Shown: positions 43,401-51,735, counted from the stretch's first letter. The stretch is DNA of 64,000 nucleotides from CAYQDB01 sp964416195 (GCA_964416195.1 CAYQDB010000012.1:4761-68760), one strand, 5' to 3'. Translations and numbers: made by a program. The notes: a model not told the origin generated them from the letters alone.

Positions 43401-44534
43401 GTGCTTGCCGAGCTTGAACGCCGTTCAGGTCAGTTCAAGAAAGCTCAGGACTGTTGCCAAGCGGCCATTCAACTTGCAGAGGGAATCAATGATCTCCAGT
43501 CTCTGTCCGATGCACATAACAAGCTAGGACTGGCATTGTGGGGTGAAGGCAGACTGGCTGAGGCTGCCCGAAACTTCGAGATCAGTCTCCAACTGGCCGA
43601 AGATCGTAGCAGCATCTATTCTCAGGCGCAGACACTTAACAACCTGGGCATCGTGAGCTACACGTTGGGGAAGTTTCTGGACGCCGATCGCACAATGATC
43701 AAAGCACTCGACATCTTTCGCAACATCGGAGATCGCCGCCATCAAGCATATGCCTCTGGCAACCTGGCCAATATCAGCCGCATTCTTGGCAAGCTCGCAA
43801 GAGCAGAAGAGCTGTTGCTGCAGGCTGACGCAATCTTTGAAAAGCTTGGAGACGAACATGCTCATCAATACACGGTAGGAAACTTGGGTGATCTTGATCT
43901 TGTGCGCGGGCGGTTGGATGTTGCGGAACGCCGATTCACCGACGTGGCTGCATTTGCGCAGTCTGTTGGAGACAGAGAGCTTGCCGCTGAATGCGAAGTA
44001 CGATTTGGAGACCTCGCGTTCTTCCGCGCCGATCTGCAGGATGCAGAGAGCAGATATAATCGGGCCGTGAACATGGCCAAAACAATCGGGTCGACTGAGT
44101 ATTACCTGAGGGGATGCATCGGTCTCGCCCGCGTGCATATCGCCAGGAGGAACGGGACTAAGGCTCGAGACCTCATAGACGTAATCAAAGAAGCTGCTGC
44201 TCCCGAAAACGCTATTCTGGTGAAGAATGAAGCGACCTTCCTGGAAGGTGAGCTGGGTCGAATTGGCGGAGACCCGAACCGCGCTGCCACATGCTTTCAC
44301 CAGGTCTTGAAATACGCCGACGACCAGCAGATATTTGAATTGGCGTTGAAATCAGCGGTCCGACTGTACGAAGTCGATGAGTCATCTAAAGACAGCACCA
44401 GCCGATTTCTACACAAGCTAATCAAAATGTTCACAGAATCGAACGGCCCCATCGTATGGCAGGAACTGCTGGACTCAAGCTACTTCGTCCATTTTTCCGG
44501 TCCCTTGCGGCAGGTTGTCAACACCAAGCAATAG
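40482..44534 (+). CDS. Tandem class III adenylyl cyclase, soluble-AC-like, with NTPase and TPR domains
   Basis: 1350 residues, no membrane segment. C1 (about 35-185) has CIDASGFTAL with Asp45 and GGDILKFAGDALW with Lys91 and Asp95, the metal-binding pair. C2 (about 255-400) has lost both Asp but has REYTVMGDSVNRAVRL with Thr372, Asn379 and Arg383, the base-selecting and transition-state residues. Together they form one active site, as in mammalian sAC (ADCY10), whose motifs have the same spacing as I recall them. An ATPase follows (Walker A GDAGTGKT at 473-480, Walker B LILDDFD near 594), then TPR-like helical repeats to about 1300. The product is predicted to be cAMP. The start overlaps the DUF3307 gene. 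Confidence 0.9.
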   Translation: MITTVTDYRTLIPYVPNVIARWYTDAPTGSVHTVTDHQGTLICIDASGFTALTRHFSALGKEGPEILTSVLNTFFGAMTYVAFQHGGDILKFAGDALWVFFPDDFRPSSFLAGLLAELDKVNSHPDLSENLRLSVHIGAEYGTFHLASLGDPNVRLDAEPFGGLVETVFLACDGAAHNAMLIGPVLAQRCVDSRGSANRKQGLFPVTPHLDVEGIRTKRPTTEPRIVNPSSLVSYVPAELVQRMTSAVSASPLQSEYRDVIVLFGNFEYEYKDEGYWQSSAFACLNEVLKEAFVRIRNVGGSIARIDPYLGGHKLLVLFGAPARGEDDELAALACARHLLDLTDPHFRMRIGLAVGELFCGDVGSFRRREYTVMGDSVNRAVRLMSKAGWNEILLDGELRRRLPGEVTTEETSLQLKGIGNSVICHRLTGVVNSDRVSESVAEVIGQKKKLASLRAFWRDTRQGAGHVIVICGDAGTGKTTLTRRFLAGLGTSEGVIITGRSSLLFGRGWLARKALTALCEMQQDHRVNLAQFASKIVEPHWLPLLNEVLDKTTEDNEWTVGLTAELRTAKTQRLFASLLEAILTSPCALILDDFDRADDYSKSLLLSLEHTMPSLPLLLILVTRELTTAVTSSYPSAKPLKVVSPDDREWRDFFEQKFEDGKRERELFECLLESSKCNPQHIHGFLQGLLERQLLAPNRVSGRWELEAAAARIPVPKDLADVHLSRFDELEEIQRVILKSGSVFGDQFSARVIAETIPDLKSETIQGHLDSLEEAGILVRSSDRRDFGFTHSSMRDAIYACLPEAQLRELHMRYATLLEPRYAGHRPDIPAYHFYRASSWKRAFTYSMAAALAAIKVNSLTESSEFFSHARDALDALGTDEMPPDQVFEFYRELGHFLILEGRYQEAYQVFREWRRFGKRKGNGDESVSASIETAHLMWIQSRYSRSRQFLQKILGSEAIRGNRAKTAKAYSVLAELERRSGQFKKAQDCCQAAIQLAEGINDLQSLSDAHNKLGLALWGEGRLAEAARNFEISLQLAEDRSSIYSQAQTLNNLGIVSYTLGKFLDADRTMIKALDIFRNIGDRRHQAYASGNLANISRILGKLARAEELLLQADAIFEKLGDEHAHQYTVGNLGDLDLVRGRLDVAERRFTDVAAFAQSVGDRELAAECEVRFGDLAFFRADLQDAESRYNRAVNMAKTIGSTEYYLRGCIGLARVHIARRNGTKARDLIDVIKEAAAPENAILVKNEATFLEGELGRIGGDPNRAATCFHQVLKYADDQQIFELALKSAVRLYEVDESSKDSTSRFLHKLIKMFTESNGPIVWQELLDSSYFVHFSGPLRQVVNTKQ

Positions 44535-44547
44535 ACTCTGTCCAATA

Positions 44548-44574
44548 GAGTGTGGGATTGTCCCCTCTTTTTTT
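44548..44574 (+). terminator. Probable intrinsic terminator after the cyclase gene
   Basis: A short hairpin, GGGA (44554-44557) with TCCC (44561-44564), extended by GAG/CTC across a small bulge, runs into seven Ts (44568-44574). It starts 14 bases after the cyclase stop. The stem is short, so strength is uncertain. The rest of the spacer to 44807 shows nothing I recognise. Confidence 0.5.
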
Positions 44575-44807
44575 CAAGAATTTTGACCGCTGTTTAATAG
44601 GGTTCCAGCCAGATCAGATTTTCAACACCTCTGTAATCCCAGCCCCTACAATGTGTTAACGCGGAGAGCGGGTCGGTGTGTGCGATTTTGGGCTGCCGGG
44701 TTTGAACATTGCTTCATTCCGAAACGCCACCACCAGATAAGATGAGAGAAGAGGTGGCAAGTGCACAGTATGAAACGAGATAGCAAATAATACCGTAGGA
44801 GGTTACG

Positions 44808-45461
44808 ATGAAAGCTAACTCAAGAGCTCGACCAGTCGCAAGATGGACTATAGCAGCGTTCGCCTTGGCCGTCCTGGCAACGCTGTCGTTCCAGGCATTT
44901 CTGGGTTGCGGCAACAACCCGCTGGATTCGACGGTGGTGCCTGCTGGCCCGACCTCCTATGACATTGAGGGCGGATTGGCGGCGGTTCAATTCGCCGACT
45001 CTCTGCGAACCCGGTCTGCCGGCGGCGCTGCACTGTCTTCACCTTCACCGAGCAGCGATCTCTATTTGGTCGACAGTGCGTACAGTGAGGCTGTGTTCAA
45101 CCGCAACGGAGGTACGCTGACGCTTCAGCTCGATAACGAGAAGATTCCTTTTGTTATTCCTGGGAACGCGCTTAGTGCTGAGGTCCAAATCAAGATCTGC
45201 GGTTGGAAGTACAGCGTCCCGGACGGCTATGTATACCTGTATCAGTGCGCCCCCCCCGGACTTGTATTTGCAGAGCCGATAAAGGTTACCCACCCGGTTT
45301 TAAACCTGTCCAACGGCGAGTATTCGGGCCTGTTCCACAGCGACGATAGCAGCCATACATGGTCGTTTGAGCTGGCTTCGCCTGCTGTCGATGGATGGGC
45401 TATATTTGACATCCACCACTTCTCGATGTACGGAGTTTCGGACCTGCGAGCAGGGCCGTAA
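44808..45461 (+). CDS. Lipoprotein with ZU5-like beta domain
   Basis: 217 residues. A long signal peptide with a hydrophobic core and the lipobox FLGC (Cys near residue 34) predicts a lipid-anchored protein. TAGGAGG precedes ATG 44808. After a low-complexity Ser/Pro-rich stretch, residues about 95-165 resemble ZU5-type domains: GGTLTLQLDNEKIPFVIPGNAL, then APPGLVFAEPIKVTHP. The similarity is my own reading and is tentative. Function is unknown. No linked gene shares its strand closely. Confidence 0.78.
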   Translation: MKANSRARPVARWTIAAFALAVLATLSFQAFLGCGNNPLDSTVVPAGPTSYDIEGGLAAVQFADSLRTRSAGGAALSSPSPSSDLYLVDSAYSEAVFNRNGGTLTLQLDNEKIPFVIPGNALSAEVQIKICGWKYSVPDGYVYLYQCAPPGLVFAEPIKVTHPVLNLSNGEYSGLFHSDDSSHTWSFELASPAVDGWAIFDIHHFSMYGVSDLRAGP

Positions 45462-46070
45462 GGCCAATCTACTACAGGGGCCCAACATTTATCCTCATCG
45501 AGCCCCGGTCAGTGTTGCTGGCCGGGGCCTCGTTCGGTGCTGGAAGACCGACAAGAGTAGCCCGGTAGAGGATCTTCCCGACACCTCTGACGACCCACAT
45601 TTCACTATATGGCAGGCAACGGATTCTACGGTTCATCATGTGTTTCCTCTTCACACGCTCCCAACGCTTTTCTGGAGCCAGTCCTGCTGTGGCCATTTTG
45701 TGTCCACCACCAGCCAAACCAGAAGGGAAGAAGCGAAGCCCCAAGAGCGGGCAGAAGGGGCTAATCTGTTGACTCTGTTTATATTAGCAAGTCCTTTGCT
45801 GAGAGTTATTCTCCTCAGAAATGCCCCATAGAGAACTATGAATTCGACGCTCCTAAACTAGGTATTCAGCCCCCCCATTGTCACAATTCTCTCGATGTAC
45901 GTGAAACGCCCCCCTGTGTGTATCAGCCTGGAATGGCAGAAGGCATAGACTGAATATCTTCGGCTCCAAGCGAGTAATATAACTGAGTGTTTGGCAAAAC
46001 CTGAAACAAAACCGCAACTTATCCGGTAATGACTGATTAGAATCATCTCAAATGTGTAGAGAGAGACAAT
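45462..46070 (+). other. 609-bp gap without a convincing gene
   Basis: A hairpin, GCCCCGG (45502-45508) with CCGGGGC (45522-45528), lies 40 bases after the lipoprotein stop and may end its transcript, although no T-run follows. An open frame over 45367-45831 overlaps the lipoprotein out of frame and is not family-like. The rest shows no repeat, tRNA or promoter I can support. Confidence 0.6.
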
Positions 46071-46265
46071 ATGGCCAAGAAAATGTACAGATCGGTTGGG
46101 GATCGAATGATTGCAGGCGTTTGCGGCGGCATAGGTGAATATTTTGACATTGATCCAACGTTGGTGCGCTTGCTCGCTGTGGCATTAATCCTTGCAGGGG
46201 GTTCTGGGGTATTGGGGTATATCTTGGCATGGATCATTATTCCGGAAGCTCCGTCAACGGCGTAG
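46071..46265 (+). CDS. PspC-domain protein
   Basis: 64 residues, almost entirely one PspC domain. KKMYRSVGDRMIAGVCGGIGEYF is the conserved amphipathic start and the hydrophobic run VRLLAVALILAGGSGVLGYILAW the membrane part, ending IIPEAP. It starts behind AGAGAGAG. PspC proteins act in membrane-stress responses in enterobacteria, but stand-alone PspC genes like this are common and their role is unclear. Confidence 0.92.
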   Translation: MAKKMYRSVGDRMIAGVCGGIGEYFDIDPTLVRLLAVALILAGGSGVLGYILAWIIIPEAPSTA

Positions 46266-46832
46266 GTTATTGACTGCCACCACTGTATTCGTTCCGGTGC
46301 ATGCGAATATACCCATGACTGCAGCCCATTTCTTTCGGCGCACTACCTGAAACGAAATGTACCCTGTATATGTCAGGCGGGTCTCAGTAGGGTTTCAAAC
46401 AGGCCACCGTTCAGACACAATATGCGGAATACCGGCTGCCTCAGGTCGTATCGCCGTTAGCGCAGTCATACAGCCGTTTTCAGATAGTCCACTACCGGCT
46501 GAAAGGTTCTATAATCGCCCTGCCGGGGGTATTAGGATTGATTGGCTGGGAAAGATGAATGTCGAAACCACATGAAGGCTGTTCCATAAGCCTGTTGTCA
46601 TCGCAAGCGACCGAAGGGAGCGTGGCGATCTCAATTGTGTAACTGTCTCCTCTCCAAGAGATTGCCATATCGTCCGCCAAGGCGGACTCCTCGCAATGAC
46701 GGTTTCCGGAGCCTACGTGGTCAAGAATAATTCTTTTGGCACAACCTCGCATTGGTTTCGACCTACCCGACTTGGGTGGCCTAACCCTCTTGAAATTAAC
46801 AAGATAAAGGCAGAACAATCTGTCGAAACTGT
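46266..46832 (+). other. Gap with dispersed repeat, no gene
   Basis: Between the PspC gene and the outer-membrane protein promoter I see only the third copy of the 104-bp palindromic repeat (46597-46700). A 72-codon open frame at 46357 has no ribosome-binding site and no family-like sequence. Confidence 0.6.
46597..46700. repeat. 104-bp palindromic repeat, copy 3
   Basis: Starts GTCATCGCAAG and ends CTCGCAATGAC. It has the same length and orientation as copy 2 at 29742; the first 34 bases differ by one base. The inner GTCCGCC/GGCGGAC hairpin and the GCGTGGCGATCTC / AGAGATTGCC pairs are present. The middle (around 46635-46655) is the least conserved part. Confidence 0.75.
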
Positions 46833-46861
46833 TTGACACGGCAGCCGTGCTGCCATATATT
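46833..46861 (+). promoter_or_regulatory. Strong sigma-70 promoter with palindromic spacer
   Basis: TTGACA (46833-46838), a 17-base spacer and TATATT (46856-46861): 11 of 12 consensus bases. The spacer contains the perfect inverted repeat GGCAGC-CGT-GCTGCC (46840-46854). An operator lying exactly between the boxes would allow repression by a dimeric regulator. The downstream gene starts at 46938. Confidence 0.65.
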
Positions 46862-46937
46862 CATTAGTTGTTTTTGGTATGTTCTACGTCTATGTAAGTA
46901 GCGAGGAATAAGTCTTTTTGCATAAGGAGTTAAGAGA

Positions 46938-48344
46938 ATGAAGTGGTTACTTGTACGATCAACCGCTTTGTTGCTTCTGCTTGCTGTTACAGCTTTGGCA
47001 CAGGGTGTCGACAGGCCTTCTGTGGAGGCATACTCATTTGATTTCACTGGTGGGGGCGCTAGGGCCGAGGGGATGGGCAAGGCTTTCATTGGCGTTTCCG
47101 ATGACATTACCGCCGGAAGCTGGAATCCGGCCGGGTTGTATGTTCAGGAGAAGCCGGCGCTGTCTCTCAGCTACGGTTCTTTAGCGCCGCGTGGCTCGAC
47201 AAGCGCGGATTTGTTCCAGAGCATCTCAGAATTTGATCATACCGGTTCGTTTGACAATCTTACCTCCGCTAATTTTCTAGCTCCTATCCGCCTCAAGGGG
47301 CATCATTTTGTCGGCTCTTTCAACTACACACGGAATTTTGATGAGTTTCAAGGTCTTGGGTTTTCCTTCTTACGTCACGATTTCATGTATACCCATCTTC
47401 TTACTGGTGATTCAATATTCTCGTGGTCTGATATAGGTGTGATTTCCGAGCTCCACGGCGGTCTTAATTCCGTAAACATGGGATTCGGTACGCGCATGTA
47501 TCGCAACCTTTCCTTCGGGGTCAGTCTGAATGTCTATGCTGGCGAAGCAGTGAGGGATCAGCTCTCAACGGTGCTGCGCGACTCAGTTGAGCATTATCTC
47601 GATGTCGGTTCCTACTACAAGCAGCTTATCGAGGAGAGTGTAATTGACACAAACAAGTTCTCCGGGTTCAACTTCACTATTGGTTTCAAATTCAACGGAG
47701 AGAAGCTCGATGCCGGTCTGATTATTCGAACACCTTTCTCACTAAAGGTCAAGACAGGGAGGTCCATATTTATAATCGTAAAACAGGGAAGCCCCTTACA
47801 GGGAGAGCTGTTGAATGTTGTGACCGATACTACCTACTATGATGATCTGCTCGCGGAGTACAAATTGCCACTGATGGTGGGAGGCGGCGTAGCCTATAGA
47901 GCCTCCGAAAACTTACTTCTGGCGCTGGATGCGGAATACCGCCACTTCAGCGATTGCAAAGTCGATTTGCGGGATTCCCTGCGGATCGATCCGGGAGGAA
48001 ACAACGAGGAGTACTTCACCGAGTTTGACCCGGGGTGGAAGAATGTCTTTGCTGTACGTGCGGGAGGTGAATACCTTTATCAGACAAAGATTGGTGTGAT
48101 ACCGATTCGTGCAGGCTTGGGTTATGTTCCAATGCCCAACCAGAGCATCAACATCAGCGGCGACACCTCAGCCGTGGTGATGTACAACATTTCTCTCGGA
48201 AGCGGCATTCATTGGAGCCAGATACACCTCGATATGGCGTACACGTATTCCAGATGGGATTTGGAGCTGTCGGATCCGGTAAGCAGTGTGGAGTTCAAGA
48301 ATCGCGATCACCATCTTAATTTCAGCTTCACCGGATACTTTTAG
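46938..48344 (+). CDS. Outer-membrane beta-barrel protein, OmpP1/FadL-like
   Basis: 468 residues. Signal peptide (about 1-22) ending ALAQ. The N-terminal FTGGGARAEGMGKAFIGVSDDITAGSWNPAGL matches the start of FadL/PorV-like barrels. Alternating polar and hydrophobic strands run through the rest and the chain ends in Phe (FSFTGYF), as BAM substrates do. It may transport hydrophobic substrates or serve as a secretion-linked porin; the two cannot be separated from sequence. It has its own strong promoter. Confidence 0.85.
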   Translation: MKWLLVRSTALLLLLAVTALAQGVDRPSVEAYSFDFTGGGARAEGMGKAFIGVSDDITAGSWNPAGLYVQEKPALSLSYGSLAPRGSTSADLFQSISEFDHTGSFDNLTSANFLAPIRLKGHHFVGSFNYTRNFDEFQGLGFSFLRHDFMYTHLLTGDSIFSWSDIGVISELHGGLNSVNMGFGTRMYRNLSFGVSLNVYAGEAVRDQLSTVLRDSVEHYLDVGSYYKQLIEESVIDTNKFSGFNFTIGFKFNGEKLDAGLIIRTPFSLKVKTGRSIFIIVKQGSPLQGELLNVVTDTTYYDDLLAEYKLPLMVGGGVAYRASENLLLALDAEYRHFSDCKVDLRDSLRIDPGGNNEEYFTEFDPGWKNVFAVRAGGEYLYQTKIGVIPIRAGLGYVPMPNQSINISGDTSAVVMYNISLGSGIHWSQIHLDMAYTYSRWDLELSDPVSSVEFKNRDHHLNFSFTGYF

Positions 48345-48459
48345 TTGAAGTTTTTATGTCATCTGGGAGTTGTTGGGTAGGCAATCGCGAGTGCTTCAAC
48401 TTATGAGTGGCTGTTGCCGATAATGCAAATTGAACGGAGTTGTTTAGTGGGAGCGCTTG

Positions 48460-49134
48460 ATGTACGGTAAGACCAAGCTGACCAAGAGGCAGATCAAAGA
48501 AGACAAATTCACTGTCTTCATGCTTAGTGCGAAAGACCAAATCCGGGATTACTGGCAGTACCTGGTCATTGGGCTGGTGGCGGTAATTCTGATTATTGTC
48601 GGTATAGTTTATTACTTCAACTCCCAGGGGGTGGAGAGACGGGAGGCTGCGAGTAGATTTGCTCAGGCGCTGTTGGATTACCGCTCTGGTAATAATCAGG
48701 TTGCGATTATGGGTTTGAACCAGGTTGTCGAAGAGTACGGCGATGAGGAGGTTGCCGAGCGGTCTCTATTCTTGCTTGGAAACATAAACTATGAAACCCG
48801 CAACTACCTCGAAGCGATACGCTTCTATGAGTTGTACTTGTCGAAATATCACCAGAACAAGCTTAACCGGTCCGCTGTGCTGGCTGGGATTGCCTCAAGC
48901 TTTGAAAATCAGGGTCAGTTTCGTGAGGCGGCGGAGAAATTTGTGGCCGCCTATGACGAGTACCCCGACGGACCGTTGGTCGGCGATTACCTGGTATCGG
49001 CAATGCGCAATTACCTTGAGATAGGGGAAACAGATCTAGCTTGGACTCGTCTGGAAGCCATTAAAGATAAGTTCCCCGGCACCGAACTGACCAATCGGGC
49101 GATTCGTTTGTTCAGTGAGAAGAGCCAAACCTGA
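48460..49134 (+). CDS. Membrane-anchored TPR protein (YfgM-like)
   Basis: 224 residues. ATG 48460 follows GGGAG at 48449-48453; a TTG one codon earlier is ignored. Residues about 37-60 form a single membrane segment (LVIGLVAVILIIVGIVYYF). Behind it lie TPR-like repeats: LFLLGNINYETRNYLEAIRFYELYL, IASSFENQGQFREAAEKFVAAY. This matches the architecture of YfgM-type periplasmic chaperone partners or YbgF-like proteins. It precedes the GH57 gene by 24 bases. Confidence 0.82.
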   Translation: MYGKTKLTKRQIKEDKFTVFMLSAKDQIRDYWQYLVIGLVAVILIIVGIVYYFNSQGVERREAASRFAQALLDYRSGNNQVAIMGLNQVVEEYGDEEVAERSLFLLGNINYETRNYLEAIRFYELYLSKYHQNKLNRSAVLAGIASSFENQGQFREAAEKFVAAYDEYPDGPLVGDYLVSAMRNYLEIGETDLAWTRLEAIKDKFPGTELTNRAIRLFSEKSQT

Positions 49135-49158
49135 AAACAGAATTAGGGGACGAGATTT

Positions 49159-51288
49159 TTGACGGGACACGAGCCCCTAAGAGTTGCCATCCTGTGGCAC
49201 ATGCACCAGCCCAATTACCAGGAACCTGATTCCAGGCGCCTGGTCCTGCCGTGGGTTCGACTCCACGCTATAAAAGACTACCTCGATATGCCGTTAACGG
49301 CTTGCGAGTATGACAATATCAGGGTGACATTCAATTTAGTGCCTTCTCTTATCGACCAGTTTCAGCTTTACCTAGATGGGGGGAGCGATCGCCATCTTGA
49401 ACTGTCTCGTATGCGCGCCCATGACTTGACCCGTGATCAGAAATGCGAGATTCTCGACAGTTTCTTTTCGTCACACCCTCCGTACATGATCGAACCCTAT
49501 AGTCGCTATAATGAACTCTACCTGAAAATGAAGAAGAATATCGGTGACTCAATCCTGCCGGCTCTTTTCACTTCAGAAGAGATGCGTGATCTACAGGTCT
49601 GGTCGAATTTGACCTGGGTGGATCCGGCGTTCCGAAAAGAAGAACCTGTGAAGTTACTTCTTGACAAGGGAAAGCATTTTACGGAAGAGGAGAAGCAGGC
49701 ACTTCTCGATTGGCAACTGAAGCTTATTGCTAGGATTATTCCGACCTACAAAGAATTGTATGAGCGCGGCCAGATTGATATATCATTTACGCCCTACTAC
49801 CATCCGATCCTGCCCTTGCTGTGTGATAGCGAGAGCGCTCTTGAAGCAGTTCCCGGGATCACGTTGCCCACCCGAAGATTTCGTCATCCTGAAGACGCTG
49901 AGCAGCAGATTGTCATGTCGATGGGAAAGTTTGAGGCTTTGTTCGGACGGAAGATGGCCGGGATATGGCCGTCAGAAGGCTCTGTCTCAGAAGAGGTTGC
50001 GACCCTTTTTATCAAGCATGGCATCAAGTGGGCGGCTACCGATGAAGAAATCCTGTACTATTCACTCAAGAAATCAGCCATGGAGCAGGCTGACCATTCG
50101 CCTCACTTTGTGTATGAATATGGTCCGGGTCTCAAGCTGTTTTTTCGGGACCATGCGCTCTCGGATCGTATTGGATTTGTGTACTCAGACTGGGAGGCGG
50201 ACAGAGCGGTTGCTGATTTCATCAGTCACTTGAAGAATATCCGCTCAAAGGTAGCCGATAGGATTGAGGATGCCGTTGTTCCTATTATACTGGATGGTGA
50301 AAATGCCTGGGAATTCTTTCCCGATGACGGGCATGAGTTTCTTACGGAACTGTATAAACGATTGAATACCGATCCGGAAATCGAAGCTATTACTATGACA
50401 GAGGCGGCTAACCGAAGCGTACCCCAGCAACTTCCAGCGCTGTTTGCCGGTTCCTGGATAAATCATAACTTCCGCATCTGGATAGGCCATGCTGAGGACA
50501 ATGCGGCTTGGGAGTTGCTGTCCACAGCTCGGGAGACCTTGGTACAATTCGAAAAAGACAATCTGGATTATGACCGTGAAAAGATAACTGCTGCCTGGAG
50601 ACAGGTATACATTGCAGAAGGTTCTGACTGGTGTTGGTGGTATGGGGACGAGCATCGGGTGGCGAGCAACGAGCAGTTCGACAGGATTTTTCGCCGACAT
50701 CTGTCGGCTGTCTATGAGTATCTGGGTCTTGACGTTCCATTTGAATTTCTGAATCCCATCTACAGAAGCATGGCGGCTGTTGAAGCTGCGCAGCCCGACG
50801 TGCTCCTTACGCCTGTCATTGATGGCTACCGAACGCATTTCTATGAGTGGGCCGGTGCGGGCACATTTGACTGTCTGCCGAGGGGGAATGCGATGCACCG
50901 CGTGGACAGATTCATTTCGAAAATCTATTTTGTGTATGATCACGACCGGTTGTATATTCGACTTGATTTTGTCAGCCGAAGCAATCTGGAATCCATTGGG
51001 AAGCCGACTTTTCTGCTGACATTCTTCACGCCGAAGTCAAAGCAGGTGTGGTTGCATATTGACAAGGAGACGAAAGCCGGGGAGGAGGCTGGGAAATTCC
51101 AGTACTGTCTGGGGGATATCCTGGAGGTAGCTTTGGAGCGTAGCTACCTTTGGCCCGATGGCTACGGACTTTTGGGATTTACAGTAGCTGTCTTGGATGG
51201 AGAAGAAAGTCTTGAAACCCAGCCTGAAACCGAACCGCTCAAACTGGAAGTGTACGAGCGAAACAAAGAGTTGTTCTGGCCTTCGTGA
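49159..51288 (+). CDS. Glycoside hydrolase family 57
   Basis: 709 residues. TTG start with AGGGGA at 49145-49150. GH57 motifs in order: HMHQP (14-18), TPYYHPILPLL (211-221), WPSEG with Glu273 as likely nucleophile, FRDHALSDRIGF with Asp331 as likely acid, ILDGENAWEFF (378-387) and GSWINHNFRIWIGHAEDN. The C-terminal ~190 residues are a beta-rich domain. No signal peptide, so it probably acts in the cytosol on alpha-glucans such as glycogen. Specificity (amylase, amylopullulanase, 4-alpha-glucanotransferase) is not decided by the motifs. Confidence 0.93.
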   Translation: MTGHEPLRVAILWHMHQPNYQEPDSRRLVLPWVRLHAIKDYLDMPLTACEYDNIRVTFNLVPSLIDQFQLYLDGGSDRHLELSRMRAHDLTRDQKCEILDSFFSSHPPYMIEPYSRYNELYLKMKKNIGDSILPALFTSEEMRDLQVWSNLTWVDPAFRKEEPVKLLLDKGKHFTEEEKQALLDWQLKLIARIIPTYKELYERGQIDISFTPYYHPILPLLCDSESALEAVPGITLPTRRFRHPEDAEQQIVMSMGKFEALFGRKMAGIWPSEGSVSEEVATLFIKHGIKWAATDEEILYYSLKKSAMEQADHSPHFVYEYGPGLKLFFRDHALSDRIGFVYSDWEADRAVADFISHLKNIRSKVADRIEDAVVPIILDGENAWEFFPDDGHEFLTELYKRLNTDPEIEAITMTEAANRSVPQQLPALFAGSWINHNFRIWIGHAEDNAAWELLSTARETLVQFEKDNLDYDREKITAAWRQVYIAEGSDWCWWYGDEHRVASNEQFDRIFRRHLSAVYEYLGLDVPFEFLNPIYRSMAAVEAAQPDVLLTPVIDGYRTHFYEWAGAGTFDCLPRGNAMHRVDRFISKIYFVYDHDRLYIRLDFVSRSNLESIGKPTFLLTFFTPKSKQVWLHIDKETKAGEEAGKFQYCLGDILEVALERSYLWPDGYGLLGFTVAVLDGEESLETQPETEPLKLEVYERNKELFWPS

Positions 51289-51318
51289 ACAAATTAAAAC
51301 GAACGTCCGGGAGGAATA

Positions 51319-51735
51319 ATGGTGGAGTCATTTTTCGAAAACGGAGCAAGCGAAACCCCGTCCGGGAATATCCCTAATCTGGACGATAACGCAGAGGAAT
51401 CCTCTGTGGGGTCTGAAGGGGCGCAGGAAGGTTTTCGAACCGAAGAGGGGCGGCTGGCGGCGATCATGTCCTATATTCCTTTGTTGTGTTTCATCCCGCT
51501 GTTGAATATGAAAGACAACAAGGAGGCTCGTCTTCATGCTCGGCAGGGGGTGCTACTTTTTCTCATTGAACTGGTTGCTGTTCTTTTCTTGGTTGATGGC
51601 ATTTCGGATTTTGTCTTCAAGGCGATCCTGATAGTTGCCGTGGCCTTATCGGTTGTTGGTATTTACTTCGCCTTGCAGGGAAAAAGCTACAAGCTTCCAG
51701 TCATCGGTGACTTGGCGGAAAAGACGAAGTTTTGA
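51319..51735 (+). CDS. Small membrane protein, DUF4870/Tic20-like
   Basis: 138 residues. An acidic, Ser-rich N-terminal ~45 residues precede AAIMSYIPLLCFIPLLN, then KEARLHARQGVLLFLIELV and two more hydrophobic segments. The pattern SYIPxL then HARQGxxLF is what I know from DUF4870/Tic20-like families. GGGAGG precedes the ATG, 30 bases after the GH57 stop. Function unknown. Confidence 0.75.
   Translation: MVESFFENGASETPSGNIPNLDDNAEESSVGSEGAQEGFRTEEGRLAAIMSYIPLLCFIPLLNMKDNKEARLHARQGVLLFLIELVAVLFLVDGISDFVFKAILIVAVALSVVGIYFALQGKSYKLPVIGDLAEKTKF

Noticed and set aside
43524..44300. 258-codon open frame antisense to the cyclase TPR region
   Set aside because: Lies fully in the coding region of the cyclase, whose frame, motifs and repeats are clear.
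45367..45831. 154-codon open frame overlapping the lipoprotein end
   Set aside because: Out of frame with a gene that has a clear signal peptide, and its composition (Cys, Trp, Arg scattered) is not protein-like.
46357..46575. 72-codon open frame between PspC and the barrel gene
   Set aside because: No ribosome-binding site and no family; next to a dispersed repeat.
28756..46700. Possible CRISPR array from repeated hairpins
   Set aside because: The repeats are far apart, individually palindromic and lack regular spacers; no cas genes are present.
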